Assembly: GCF_000685275.1 (NCBI RefSeq)
Contig: NZ_ARYK01000009.1
Span: 61,530-125,529, forward strand
DNA length: 64,000 nt
Direction of reading: 5' to 3'
Source of the DNA: Hyphomonas johnsonii MHS-2
GTDB taxonomy: Bacteria > Pseudomonadota > Alphaproteobacteria > Caulobacterales > Hyphomonadaceae
Positions 29,067 through 37,045 of the stretch are shown in pieces. Under the pieces are notes generated by a model that saw nothing but the letters and a program-made list of their open reading frames with translations, was not told where the DNA came from and searched no databases. Each line of letters starts with the position of its first letter. Positions within the stretch are counted from its first letter, which is position 1. Position numbers and translations under genes: made by a program.

Positions 29067-29945
29067 ATGGACTCTCAAGACTCTGGATGGCGCGGCAAGT
29101 TTGCCGGTTTTGCGCTCGGCCTGTCGATTTTTGCGGTCCTGTGGTTCGCCGTGGCGGCCCTGGGAACCAAGTTCGGCGTCTGGGATTACGGTTTCGGACT
29201 TGGCAAGATGATGGGAAATGTCACCGCGGGATATGGCCGGTTCGTGATCGGCGCCGCAGCCCTTGCATCGATCACGGCCATTGTGGTGTCGCTGGTCGCG
29301 GCGCCTCGCAAACGTGCGCTCATGCTGTCGCTTGGGGCGCTTCTGATCATCGCCCTGGTCGGGTTCCGCTGGATGGGGTTTCAACTCAACGCGTTGCGCC
29401 TGCCTCCAATCCATGAGGCGCAGACTGACTGGAGCATGCCGATTCAACCAAGCCAGGCTTTGCTGGACGTACGCACCGCTGCAAAGGCATCGAATGCCGT
29501 GGAAGACGCGCCGACGGTGCCTCAGGCGCCCGGCATTGAAAAGAACTGGCCCGGCACAGGCGGCCGCCTTGTTTCGGAACTGCAGGAGGAAGCCGAATAC
29601 GATCCGGCAAGGCAAAAATCACCCAAGGATGCGCTCTATCCCGCGATCGCCCCGCTGATCGAGCCGGCCGTTTCCTACGACATGGCCTACAATGCCGTGC
29701 TGGAAACCGTGAAGGCGCATGGCTGGGAGATCGTCACGGCGGACATCGAGTCCGGACGCATCGAAGCGACGCATACGTCTGGCTGGTTCGGCTTCAAGGA
29801 TGATATCCTGTTCCGCATCGCGCCCGAAGGGGACGGGTCGCGCATCGACATTCGCTCGATCAGCCGGGTCGGCCTGTCCGATCTGGGCATGAACGCCAGG
29901 CGCGTGGGCGGATTGCTGACCGAGATCGACGGCCGGCTGAAGTAG
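29067..29945 (+). CDS. DUF1499 domain membrane protein
   Basis: The 292-residue protein has three predicted membrane segments (residues about 13-33, 52-74 and 81-98), a Pro/Ala-rich linker, and a C-terminal DUF1499 domain. The domain is recognised by RIEATHTSGWFGFKDDILFRI followed by GSRIDIRSISRVGLSDLG. DUF1499 has no established role. It follows the acyl-CoA synthetase by 35 bases in the same direction and may be co-transcribed. It converges on the OppC gene with an eight-base gap. Confidence 0.8.
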   Translation: MDSQDSGWRGKFAGFALGLSIFAVLWFAVAALGTKFGVWDYGFGLGKMMGNVTAGYGRFVIGAAALASITAIVVSLVAAPRKRALMLSLGALLIIALVGFRWMGFQLNALRLPPIHEAQTDWSMPIQPSQALLDVRTAAKASNAVEDAPTVPQAPGIEKNWPGTGGRLVSELQEEAEYDPARQKSPKDALYPAIAPLIEPAVSYDMAYNAVLETVKAHGWEIVTADIESGRIEATHTSGWFGFKDDILFRIAPEGDGSRIDIRSISRVGLSDLGMNARRVGGLLTEIDGRLK

Positions 29946-29953
29946 CCCCGGCC

Positions 29954-30865
29954 CTAGCGTTCCTTGGGGTCCAGCGCGTCGCGCAGGCCGTCACCGATGA
30001 AGTTCAGGCACAGCAGCGTGACCGCCATGGTGATGGCAGGCGCAAGCAGCATCCAGGGCTTCTCTTCCATCGTCTTGGCACCTTCGGAGATCAGCACGCC
30101 GAGGGACGTCAGCGGCTCGTTCACGCCGAGGCCCAGGAAGGACAGGAAGCTCTCCGCCAGGATCACGACCGGAATGGTGAGCGTCACGTAGACTGCCACC
30201 GGGCCGATCACGTTCGGCAGGATGTGGCGGATGATGATCGCGCGGCGCGACACGCCGGCGGCCCGTGCCGCCTCGATGAATTCCTTGCCCTTGATGGCCA
30301 GTGTCTGTCCGCGCACGATACGCGCCATGGTCAGCCATTCGATGGCACCAATCGCCGCGAAGATCAGCACGATGTTCCGCTCGAACACCGTCAGCAGCAG
30401 GATGACAAAGAAGATGAAGGGCAGGGCGTAGAGCACGTCGACGATGCGCATCATGAAATTGTCGACCCGCCCGCCGAGATAGCCGGCAGTGGCGCCCCAG
30501 GTGACCCCGATCACGAGGCTGACGGCCGTGGCGACAACGCCCACCATGAGCGAGATGCGCAGGCCGATCATCAGGCGCGCCAGCAGGTCACGGCCCTGGA
30601 TGTCGGTGCCCAGCACATGCCAGCCGTCCAGCGTGGGCGCGATGGTCCTCAGATCCGAGATCTGCTTGTAGTCGTTCACCCACACCATCGGGCCGAAGAC
30701 GGCGATCAGCACGATCACGCCGAGAATCCACATCGAGATGACGGCGGCCTTGTTGCGGAACAGACGCGCGCGCGCGTCTTCCCACAGGGAGCGTCCGCCG
30801 ACGAAGGCCTGGGTGACCGGTTCGATGCGGCCGGTCGGGTCGAGCATGGGGTCGATATCGGTCAT
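29954..30865 (-). CDS. oppC: Peptide ABC transporter permease, OppC/DppC type
   Basis: The 303-residue inner-membrane subunit has an N-terminal cytoplasmic helix, a first membrane segment near 38-58, and five more in the BPD_transp_1 domain. The EAA-type loop that contacts the ATPase reads EAARAAGVSRRAIIIRHILP. The sequence HVLGTDIQGRDLLARLMIGLRISL is typical of OppC/DppC. Its ATG overlaps the last base of the OppB stop (TGATG), indicating coupling. No ATPase gene (OppD/OppF) is next to it. Confidence 0.92.
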   Translation of the reverse strand: MTDIDPMLDPTGRIEPVTQAFVGGRSLWEDARARLFRNKAAVISMWILGVIVLIAVFGPMVWVNDYKQISDLRTIAPTLDGWHVLGTDIQGRDLLARLMIGLRISLMVGVVATAVSLVIGVTWGATAGYLGGRVDNFMMRIVDVLYALPFIFFVILLLTVFERNIVLIFAAIGAIEWLTMARIVRGQTLAIKGKEFIEAARAAGVSRRAIIIRHILPNVIGPVAVYVTLTIPVVILAESFLSFLGLGVNEPLTSLGVLISEGAKTMEEKPWMLLAPAITMAVTLLCLNFIGDGLRDALDPKER

Positions 30866-31911
30866 CAGTCGTACTTCACTTTCGGGTCAAGCACTGCATA
30901 GAGCACGTCAGCGACCAGGTTCAGGATCACGATCAGGCCGGCGTAGACGATGATGGCCCCCATCACGAGCGTGTAGTCGCGGTTGAGCGCCCCGTTCACG
31001 AAGTACGAGCCGAGGCCGGGCAGGCCGAAGATCTTCTCGATCACCACCGAGCCGGTCATCACGCCGGCCATGGCGGGGCCGGCATAGGAAATCAGCGGCA
31101 GCAGGGCGGCGGGCAGGGCGTGGCGCATGATCACCTGGCGCTCTGACAGGCCCTTGGAACGCGCAGTGCGGATATGGTTGGAGCGCATCGTCTCGATGAT
31201 CGAGGCGCGCATCAGCCGCGAGATGATCGCGATCTGGGGCAGTGCCAGCGTCACCACCGGCAGGGTCATGTTGTACCAATTCATCCCGATATTCGGGTAC
31301 TGGCCCAGGCCGCCCACCGCGAATATGCCGGCGCCCAGTGACAGCAGCAGGATCAGGATCGGGCCGGTCACAAAGGTCGGGATCGAGATGCCGGCCATCG
31401 CGATGCCCATGACGCTGAAATCAGCCGCCGTGTTTTGCCTCAGCCCCGCAAAGACACCCAGCAACGTGCCAAGCCCGATTCCCAGCAGCATGGCGAGCGA
31501 GCCGATTGCCAGTGAAATGGGCAGGCCATCGGCGATCAGGTCATTCACGCTCTTGCCGAGCGTCTTGTAGGAGGGGCCGAAATCGCCTTGCAGCACGCCG
31601 CCCACATAGTTGAAATACTGTTCGTGCAGTGGCTTGTCGAAGCCGAATTTCGCCGCGATCGCCTGTTCGGTGGCGGCCGGCAACTTGCGGTCTCCGTCGA
31701 ACGGGCCACCCGGCGCGGCGCGCATCATCAGGAACGCCATCGTGATGATGGCCAGCATGGTTGGAATTGCAATCAACAGGCGCCGGAACGTGTAGGCCCA
31801 CGGAACGCGGCTAAGGGCTCGCTGGATTGATGACAAAGGGAACGGGCTTTCTGTAACGGTTTCTGACTGTTGCGCGAAAGGCGACCACTGCCGGTTGGCA
31901 GGTTGCATCAT
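30865..31911 (-). CDS. oppB: Peptide ABC transporter permease, OppB/DppB type
   Basis: The 348-residue subunit has six membrane segments with the OppB-type N-terminus FRRLLIAIPTMLAIITMAFLMMRAAPGGPFD. The EAA-like loop is TARSKGLSERQVIMRHALPAALLP. It carries about 40 extra residues before the first membrane segment. Start is uncertain: ATGATG at 31911/31908 lies directly against AGGAGG, while a TTG at 31941 would add ten residues. It forms an operon with oppC; the candidate binding protein is 5 kb away and the ATPases are not in the window. Confidence 0.88.
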   Translation of the reverse strand: MMQPANRQWSPFAQQSETVTESPFPLSSIQRALSRVPWAYTFRRLLIAIPTMLAIITMAFLMMRAAPGGPFDGDRKLPAATEQAIAAKFGFDKPLHEQYFNYVGGVLQGDFGPSYKTLGKSVNDLIADGLPISLAIGSLAMLLGIGLGTLLGVFAGLRQNTAADFSVMGIAMAGISIPTFVTGPILILLLSLGAGIFAVGGLGQYPNIGMNWYNMTLPVVTLALPQIAIISRLMRASIIETMRSNHIRTARSKGLSERQVIMRHALPAALLPLISYAGPAMAGVMTGSVVIEKIFGLPGLGSYFVNGALNRDYTLVMGAIIVYAGLIVILNLVADVLYAVLDPKVKYD

Positions 31912-31970
31912 CCTCCTTAGCTTGTGTACAGAGCCGATCAAGACCGTGCCAACACTTCAGGATATATCAC

Positions 31971-32381
31971 ATGGCAGACATTCGACGCGTCACAGACGCT
32001 TTTTCCGTTGCCCCGCAGATCTCCGAAGCCGATGTCGAGGCGATCGCCGCGGCGGGCTACAAGACGATCGTCGCCAACCGTCCGGACGGCGAGGGAGGCG
32101 TTGACCAGCCCCGCATGGGCGCTATCCGCGCCAAGGCCGAGTCGCTTGGTCTCAGCTTCGCGGCATTGCCGTTTTCCGGCGCCCCGACACCGGAAATCGT
32201 CGAACGGATGTCGAATATACTGAATGAAGCCCCACAACCTGTGCTGGCGTATTGCCGCACCGGCACCCGCTGCATCACCGCCTGGGCGCTGACTCAGGCC
32301 GGGCAGGGCGCCAGCGACGATATTCTCGATGCTGCAGCAGGTGCGGGATATGATCTGTCGAGTATACAAGACCTTCTATAG
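31971..32381 (+). CDS. TIGR01244-family phosphatase/sulphurtransferase-like protein (DUF442)
   Basis: The 136-residue protein has the beta-lactamase-hydrolase-like fold related to protein tyrosine phosphatases. The putative catalytic loop is AYCRTGTRC (Cys95, Arg100), and TIVANRPDGEGGVDQP is the typical early block. In other bacteria this domain is fused to Blh metallo-hydrolases or SQR-type proteins and is tied to sulphide or biofilm control. The stand-alone form here has no sulphur genes beside it. AGGATAT precedes the ATG. It is divergent from oppB. Confidence 0.8.
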   Translation: MADIRRVTDAFSVAPQISEADVEAIAAAGYKTIVANRPDGEGGVDQPRMGAIRAKAESLGLSFAALPFSGAPTPEIVERMSNILNEAPQPVLAYCRTGTRCITAWALTQAGQGASDDILDAAAGAGYDLSSIQDLL

Positions 32382-32406
32382 CGGCAGGCGCGTTAACCGA
32401 TAAAGC

Positions 32407-32430
32407 AATTGTGAGCAATTATTCACAATT
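32407..32430. promoter_or_regulatory. Perfect palindrome AATTGTGA-N8-TCACAATT, candidate operator
   Basis: Two perfect eight-base arms (32407-32414 and 32423-32430) flank an eight-base AT-rich centre. The half-site resembles the lac operator and the CRP half-site TGTGA, but the spacing is eight rather than the six of CRP. It lies in the 146-base gap between the DUF442 gene and the ATP-grasp-like gene, 98 bases ahead of the latter's start. No regulator gene lies in the window. Confidence 0.6.
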
Positions 32431-32527
32431 TCGCCGCATTAAGTGAGTTGTCAGTGAACTATCAGCGTGCGAGGCAAGGCGAGTGAGGGCGCCGTGAGTC
32501 TTCGGACCCGCTGCAGGAGTTGACAAT

Positions 32528-33466
32528 ATGTCAGAACGTCTTTGGATCACGGACTTCAAATACGACGAAGGCACGATCCTGGTTAAGAAGACCGGGCACC
32601 GCATCGTTCCAGACCTCTCCCTTCTGCAGAGCATTTTCACCTGGTTCTGCTTTTACTTTTTCGCCCAGACTTGGCGCACATGGCGGCGCGTGACCGGTCA
32701 CAAGCGCCCGACGATCGCCTTCTACCCCGACAAGCCGCGCCCCTGGTACTTCATCTGGCCGGTCATGCATGTATCCGGCGCCAAGCTGATCGATGATGTG
32801 TCTACCGCCGACATCGTGTTCCAGTTCGACGATTCGACAGAAACCAACAATGCCGTTCCCCAGACCCGTGACGGCGTGCGCCTGGTCAATTTCGACTGCC
32901 AGGACGTGTCGAAATCCACTGTCGCGGCCGCATTCGAAAGCGCCGCCGGCTATTCGCTCACGGTCGACCCGACAACCTATATGGGCCGCATGGTCGAGAA
33001 GTCCGAACTGAACGCGGCGCATGATGGCCGTATCCTCGAAGGCCCTCTCGACGCGCCGCTCGCCGGCAAGGTCTACCAGGCGCTGATCGACAACGAGATC
33101 GAAGGCGGCCTCGTCGAGGACCTGCGGTGCTGCATTGTTGGCGGAACCCCGATCGTCGTGTTCCGCAAGCGTCGCCCGCTGGCGCGCCGGTTCCTCAACG
33201 AGAATGTGGAAGTCCTGCTCGACGAGCCCCGCAATTGTTATTCGCCGGAAGAAATTGCGGTGATCGAGCGATTCGCAGCCGGTGTCGGCCTGGACTGGGG
33301 CGGCGTGGATGTCCTGCGGGATCGCGTGTCCGGACAAATCTATATCGTTGATGCGAACAAGACCGACATGGGCCCGCCAGTGGCCCTGAGGCTGGGTGCC
33401 AAATTGCGCGCTACCCGCCGAATGGCACAGGCTTTCGCCGGCGCATTCGCACCGAAGAAGCGCTGA
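32528..33466 (+). CDS. Uncharacterised ATP-grasp-like protein
   Basis: The 312-residue protein is not one I can name. Its C-terminal third looks like the end of an ATP-grasp ligase: GLDWGGVDVLRDRVSGQIYI, then VDANKTDMGPP, where Asp and Asn would bind magnesium. The N-terminus has a hydrophobic aromatic run (LLQSIFTWFCFYFFAQTW, residues about 31-48) that could be a membrane-associated helix. A basic segment and KRPTIAFYPDKPRPWYF follow. ATP-grasp enzymes join a carboxylate to an amine or thiol, but the substrate is unknown. AGGAG precedes the ATG by nine bases. A perfect palindrome lies in the upstream gap. Confidence 0.55.
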   Translation: MSERLWITDFKYDEGTILVKKTGHRIVPDLSLLQSIFTWFCFYFFAQTWRTWRRVTGHKRPTIAFYPDKPRPWYFIWPVMHVSGAKLIDDVSTADIVFQFDDSTETNNAVPQTRDGVRLVNFDCQDVSKSTVAAAFESAAGYSLTVDPTTYMGRMVEKSELNAAHDGRILEGPLDAPLAGKVYQALIDNEIEGGLVEDLRCCIVGGTPIVVFRKRRPLARRFLNENVEVLLDEPRNCYSPEEIAVIERFAAGVGLDWGGVDVLRDRVSGQIYIVDANKTDMGPPVALRLGAKLRATRRMAQAFAGAFAPKKR

Positions 33467-33506
33467 CGAATCCCGCCAAGGCAACAAGCTCGAGAGTGAT
33501 CCAGTC

Positions 33507-34418
33507 ATGGCAATTCCATACGTCCGCGGAATAGAATTCGAGTACGGCGTGGTACAGCAGGTCTCCCCGCTGATCCGCCGTGTCATCGCGAACAATCCGG
33601 GCCCGTTCACCTATGTCGGCACCGGCGTCTACATCGTCGGCAAGGGCGAAGTCGCAGTGATCGATCCCGGCCCGATGGACGAGACTCATTTCGACGCGCT
33701 GAAGGCCGCGCTGGAAGGCGAGACCGTCACGCACGTGCTGGTCAGTCACGGCCATTCCGACCATTCCCCGCTCGCGGCGCCGCTCGCCGAATGGGCCGGC
33801 TGCAAGACATATGCGAAGAATTGCGGCGTGCTGACCGCCAAGGGCGAACTCGGCAGCGCTGACGATCTCGGCTTCGTTCCTGACGTCCGGGTTGGCGACG
33901 GCGACTCGTTTTCCGGCCCCGGCTGGACACTGGATGCCATCGAAACACCGGGGCACACGTGCAACCATCTCTGTTTCGCCCTGCGCGAAGAGAATGCCTG
34001 CTTTTCCGGCGATCACATCATGGGGTGGTCCACCACCGTCGTTGCCCCGCCGGACGGCGACATGGCCGACTATATGGCAAGCCTCGAAAAGATCCGCATG
34101 CGCGGCTTCGAGACACTCTGGCCCACGCATGGCGACCCTGTCCGCGGCAAGGCCTTCGTCGAGGAGTTCATCACCGAATACGCCAACCACCGGCGCGCCC
34201 GCGAAGCGTCGATCCTCGAGCACCTGGGCAAAGGCGAAACGTCGATCCCGGCCATGGTCGAGATCATGTACGCCAATGTCGAAAAGCGCCTGCATCCAGC
34301 TGCCGCCATGTCCGTGCTCGGACACATGATGGCGCTGATCCGGGAAGGCCGGGTCTACAGCCCTGATGCTGCGCCGACCGTCCGTTCCAGGTTCGAGCTT
34401 GTCCGCTCTGCATCCTGA
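33507..34418 (+). CDS. MBL-fold metallo-hydrolase, LACTB2-like
   Basis: The 303-residue protein has the metallo-beta-lactamase fold. The metal motif is SHGHSDHS (His81, His83, Asp85, His86), with later ligands in ETPGHTCNHL and FSGDHIMGW. A C-terminal winged-helix-like region (ASILEHLGKGETSIPAMVEI) is typical of the LACTB2/GloB-like group, which includes RNA nucleases and thioesterases; it is not a true beta-lactamase. The frame is open upstream, but ATG 33507 gives the family length. The ribosome site is weak. It lies 40 bases after the ATP-grasp-like gene and is probably co-transcribed. Confidence 0.85.
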   Translation: MAIPYVRGIEFEYGVVQQVSPLIRRVIANNPGPFTYVGTGVYIVGKGEVAVIDPGPMDETHFDALKAALEGETVTHVLVSHGHSDHSPLAAPLAEWAGCKTYAKNCGVLTAKGELGSADDLGFVPDVRVGDGDSFSGPGWTLDAIETPGHTCNHLCFALREENACFSGDHIMGWSTTVVAPPDGDMADYMASLEKIRMRGFETLWPTHGDPVRGKAFVEEFITEYANHRRAREASILEHLGKGETSIPAMVEIMYANVEKRLHPAAAMSVLGHMMALIREGRVYSPDAAPTVRSRFELVRSAS

Positions 34419-34422
34419 CGGC

Positions 34423-36351
34423 TTATTCCACCGCTAGCGGGTCGAACCCGGCATACCAGATGGGCGACGACCAAGCGCGCTCCTGCACGGTTTCCGGCAG
34501 TTCGGGGTTTGGTGGTGTGCCGTTGCGCACCGCATCCCAGGTTGACCAGCGGCAGGTCGGGTTCTCCAGCACACGCACATAGTACGCGGCTTCGCGCGCG
34601 GCGTCGAAATCCGGGTCCTGCCAATAGGCCTTCAGCTCGTTGGCGCCTGTCCCCGCCGCAGTGCTGCAATCGGAAATATCCACGCTGGCGCCATTGTCGG
34701 GGCAGCGCTGGGTCGCTGCGTCCGGCAGGGCGCCGCCCGAACAGGCGACATCGTGCACGGCCTCGTGCGTTTCGCCCTTGTCTGACCAGACCTTGATAAC
34801 CTGTGCCCGCTGCAGGGGGGCGCCAAGCGGGTCGCGGATCGCCCAGACAACGAAGCCGGGCGCGGTCTCTCCCGTCACCCGCTCCAGCTGTCCGCCCATC
34901 GGCACACCCTGATCATAGGCGCGCACCAGCAGGTCGGTATCGTCCAGCATGGCCGGCTCATAATCCATGCCGGCAAAGAAGCGCACCTTCATGCGCGGAC
35001 CCGACGTGCCGAACGTCTCCTTGCGCTGCATGGCATCGAAGATGGCCTCGCGCGTATTGGATTCCGCCCAGACGCCCGCCAGGCCGCTGGAGCTGAACTG
35101 GGTTGCCGTTATCTCTCTGCGTGTCCTGGGATCTTCCGCGCCGTCCCATGTCTTGCGGCCATTCGGCGGAACGGATCGGCGGGCCTCGGGGCTGGCGCCG
35201 TCCTGCGCGGTCTTGCCCCAGTGGTATTGCTCCACCAGCGACGCTGCGCCGACATGCGTGTCGCTCGAACTGATCAGGCCGAACTTGTACGGATTGAATC
35301 CTTCGGTCTCCTGCAAGGCAAGGCCGCGCTGGTAGGCCGAGCGGACAAAGTCACCCGCCCCGGGCGTCAGTTTCAGCGAGCTGCCGATGAAATATTCGTA
35401 CTGTTCAAAACCGGCCCATTCGTCATTCGGCGACAAGGTCGGCATTGTTTCCGACGTGCCCTTGACCTGCGACACCTCGACAAGCGGCTCGTTCCGCATG
35501 CGCTTGTCGGCATAGGCCGCGGTCAGCGGCTCGCCATCATAGGTCTGCAGGGCGAACATCTCGCCGTTGGAGGCATTCGAATTGTGCGGAATGGCCAGCA
35601 CGTTGCGGCCTTCGCTGCGCTGGGTTTCCATCCACGTCCACAAGTCCTCCGGATTGGTGGAGTCCAGCGTCGAGAACAGGCGCTCGGGCGCGTCCCCCCT
35701 GAAGATGACATTGCGGTGCAGGTTGCCGGCCGCCGGCGGGCCGTCGCCGGGGACTTGCCGCATCGCCGTGAATTCATAGCCTGAAAAGGCCGTGAACTTG
35801 CCAGGCTCGTTGTTGCGGTCTGCGGAATCGATCGTGGCCGCCCAGACGGAATCGATGAGGTCGCGGTCATAGATTTCCGCGATCTCCTCGCCCGTGACGA
35901 CAGTGATGCCGACGCGCAGGAAAGAGGCGCCGGGATCCGTTGCATCGGCGCCGAACACCGATTGTGCGAGGGCGGTCTGCGACAAGGGGGAAGACGGCGT
36001 GTTCATCGCCGGCACAACGCCCAGGTATTCACCATGGTCCGTAACGGCCAGGAAATCGAGCGGCGGGCCCGCCAGCTGCATGTCATACCCGGCAGGGTGG
36101 CGAATGGCTTCGCCCTTGGCGAACCGGTAGGCATCGTCCGGTGTCGCCCGCACGCCGAAGATATAGGCGTCGAACGAATTGCCGGTGTGGACGTGCACGT
36201 CGCCGAAATAGGCGTTGCGGGTCGGCGCCGCAGTCGGCTGGGGGGCCGCCGCCAGCGGCGTTGCCGCGCCAAGGTCAGCTTCGATCTGTTCGCTGGGGGC
36301 GCAAGCCGCCAGCAGGAGGGCAGGAAGCGCCCAGCCAATATGCCTCGTCAT
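34423..36351 (-). CDS. DUF3604 lipoprotein (PHP-like metal-dependent)
   Basis: The 642-residue protein has a lipoprotein signal ending in LLLAACA (Cys17) and an Ala/Pro-rich linker, so it should be tethered in the periplasm or outer membrane. The DUF3604 domain begins YFGDVHVHTGNSFDAYIFG and contains AVTDHGEYLG, TAFSGYEFTA and AIPHNSNASNG. These are histidine/aspartate patterns like those of PHP phosphoesterases. Enzymatic function is not established. It converges with the MBL-fold gene (four-base gap). The 75 bases between its start and the next gene contain only a short promoter region. Confidence 0.85.
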   Translation of the reverse strand: MTRHIGWALPALLLAACAPSEQIEADLGAATPLAAAPQPTAAPTRNAYFGDVHVHTGNSFDAYIFGVRATPDDAYRFAKGEAIRHPAGYDMQLAGPPLDFLAVTDHGEYLGVVPAMNTPSSPLSQTALAQSVFGADATDPGASFLRVGITVVTGEEIAEIYDRDLIDSVWAATIDSADRNNEPGKFTAFSGYEFTAMRQVPGDGPPAAGNLHRNVIFRGDAPERLFSTLDSTNPEDLWTWMETQRSEGRNVLAIPHNSNASNGEMFALQTYDGEPLTAAYADKRMRNEPLVEVSQVKGTSETMPTLSPNDEWAGFEQYEYFIGSSLKLTPGAGDFVRSAYQRGLALQETEGFNPYKFGLISSSDTHVGAASLVEQYHWGKTAQDGASPEARRSVPPNGRKTWDGAEDPRTRREITATQFSSSGLAGVWAESNTREAIFDAMQRKETFGTSGPRMKVRFFAGMDYEPAMLDDTDLLVRAYDQGVPMGGQLERVTGETAPGFVVWAIRDPLGAPLQRAQVIKVWSDKGETHEAVHDVACSGGALPDAATQRCPDNGASVDISDCSTAAGTGANELKAYWQDPDFDAAREAAYYVRVLENPTCRWSTWDAVRNGTPPNPELPETVQERAWSSPIWYAGFDPLAVE

Positions 36352-36426
36352 GTCGTTCCCTCTCCCGGTTTTTTGGGGAGAGTGCCGAAACCAGCTTCGC
36401 CTGCCAAGCGAATTCGGGTTTGCGCC

Positions 36427-36933
36427 CTATTGTTCCCGGCGCACCTTGAAGGCGACCCTGCCGTCCAGCTTCATCTTGTAGCTGCCGAGCATGGCCTGGT
36501 AGATGTGGGCTTCCTTGGCGTCCTTCGCGCGCATGCTCCTGTCGTCAGTCTGCACCCAGACCTGTCCGTCTTCCAGCGTGACGCGCAACCGGCCCGCACC
36601 GTCCATCCGCACAGACCGCACCGGCGCCGTGATGTCTTCCAGCTCCTTGTCCGGTGTGCCGCTCTTGCGCAACGCCAGCGACGGCAGGGACGGAATGGAG
36701 AAACCAAATGACTCACGCTTGACCTTTTCCACTTCGGTCCGCGAGATCGTCGTGACCTCGCCTGCCTCTTCGGCTGCCTTCAGCCTGCCGACAGCTGAGT
36801 CGTAGCAGGCGAGCCGCGCAGCATCGTCGCTGGTTTCCGCGCAGGCATAGACGTCGCTTGTGGAAATATCCTGCGCCAGCGCGGGCAGGGATATGACGCA
36901 GATCGCGGCGATCGCGCTCAAAAATCGGGTCAT
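36427..36933 (-). CDS. Hypothetical exported protein with CA...ACYD motif
   Basis: The 168-residue protein has a signal peptide (cleavage near LPALAQ, residue 21) and a YACAETSDDAARLACYDSAVG segment with two cysteines nine residues apart. That CA-x-RLACYD pattern is common in small exported proteobacterial proteins of unknown role. A middle helix rich in Glu, Lys and Arg and a C-terminal beta region with a WVQTDD block follow. It is divergent from the peptide-binding protein gene. No function can be assigned. Confidence 0.65.
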   Translation of the reverse strand: MTRFLSAIAAICVISLPALAQDISTSDVYACAETSDDAARLACYDSAVGRLKAAEEAGEVTTISRTEVEKVKRESFGFSIPSLPSLALRKSGTPDKELEDITAPVRSVRMDGAGRLRVTLEDGQVWVQTDDRSMRAKDAKEAHIYQAMLGSYKMKLDGRVAFKVRREQ

Positions 36934-37045
36934 GGCAGGGCATCCTTCGGTCCACATGTCGGGCACAGGCTTCCCAAAGCCGTGCCACTCTGGCAGCACT
37001 GTGGCAAATCCGGCCCGCGCCGGAAAGCCATTGGAGACAGGAAAC

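Noticed and set aside
33507..34418. The MBL-fold protein as a beta-lactamase.
   Set aside because: Motifs and the C-terminal winged helix fit LACTB2-like hydrolases, and there is no signal peptide.
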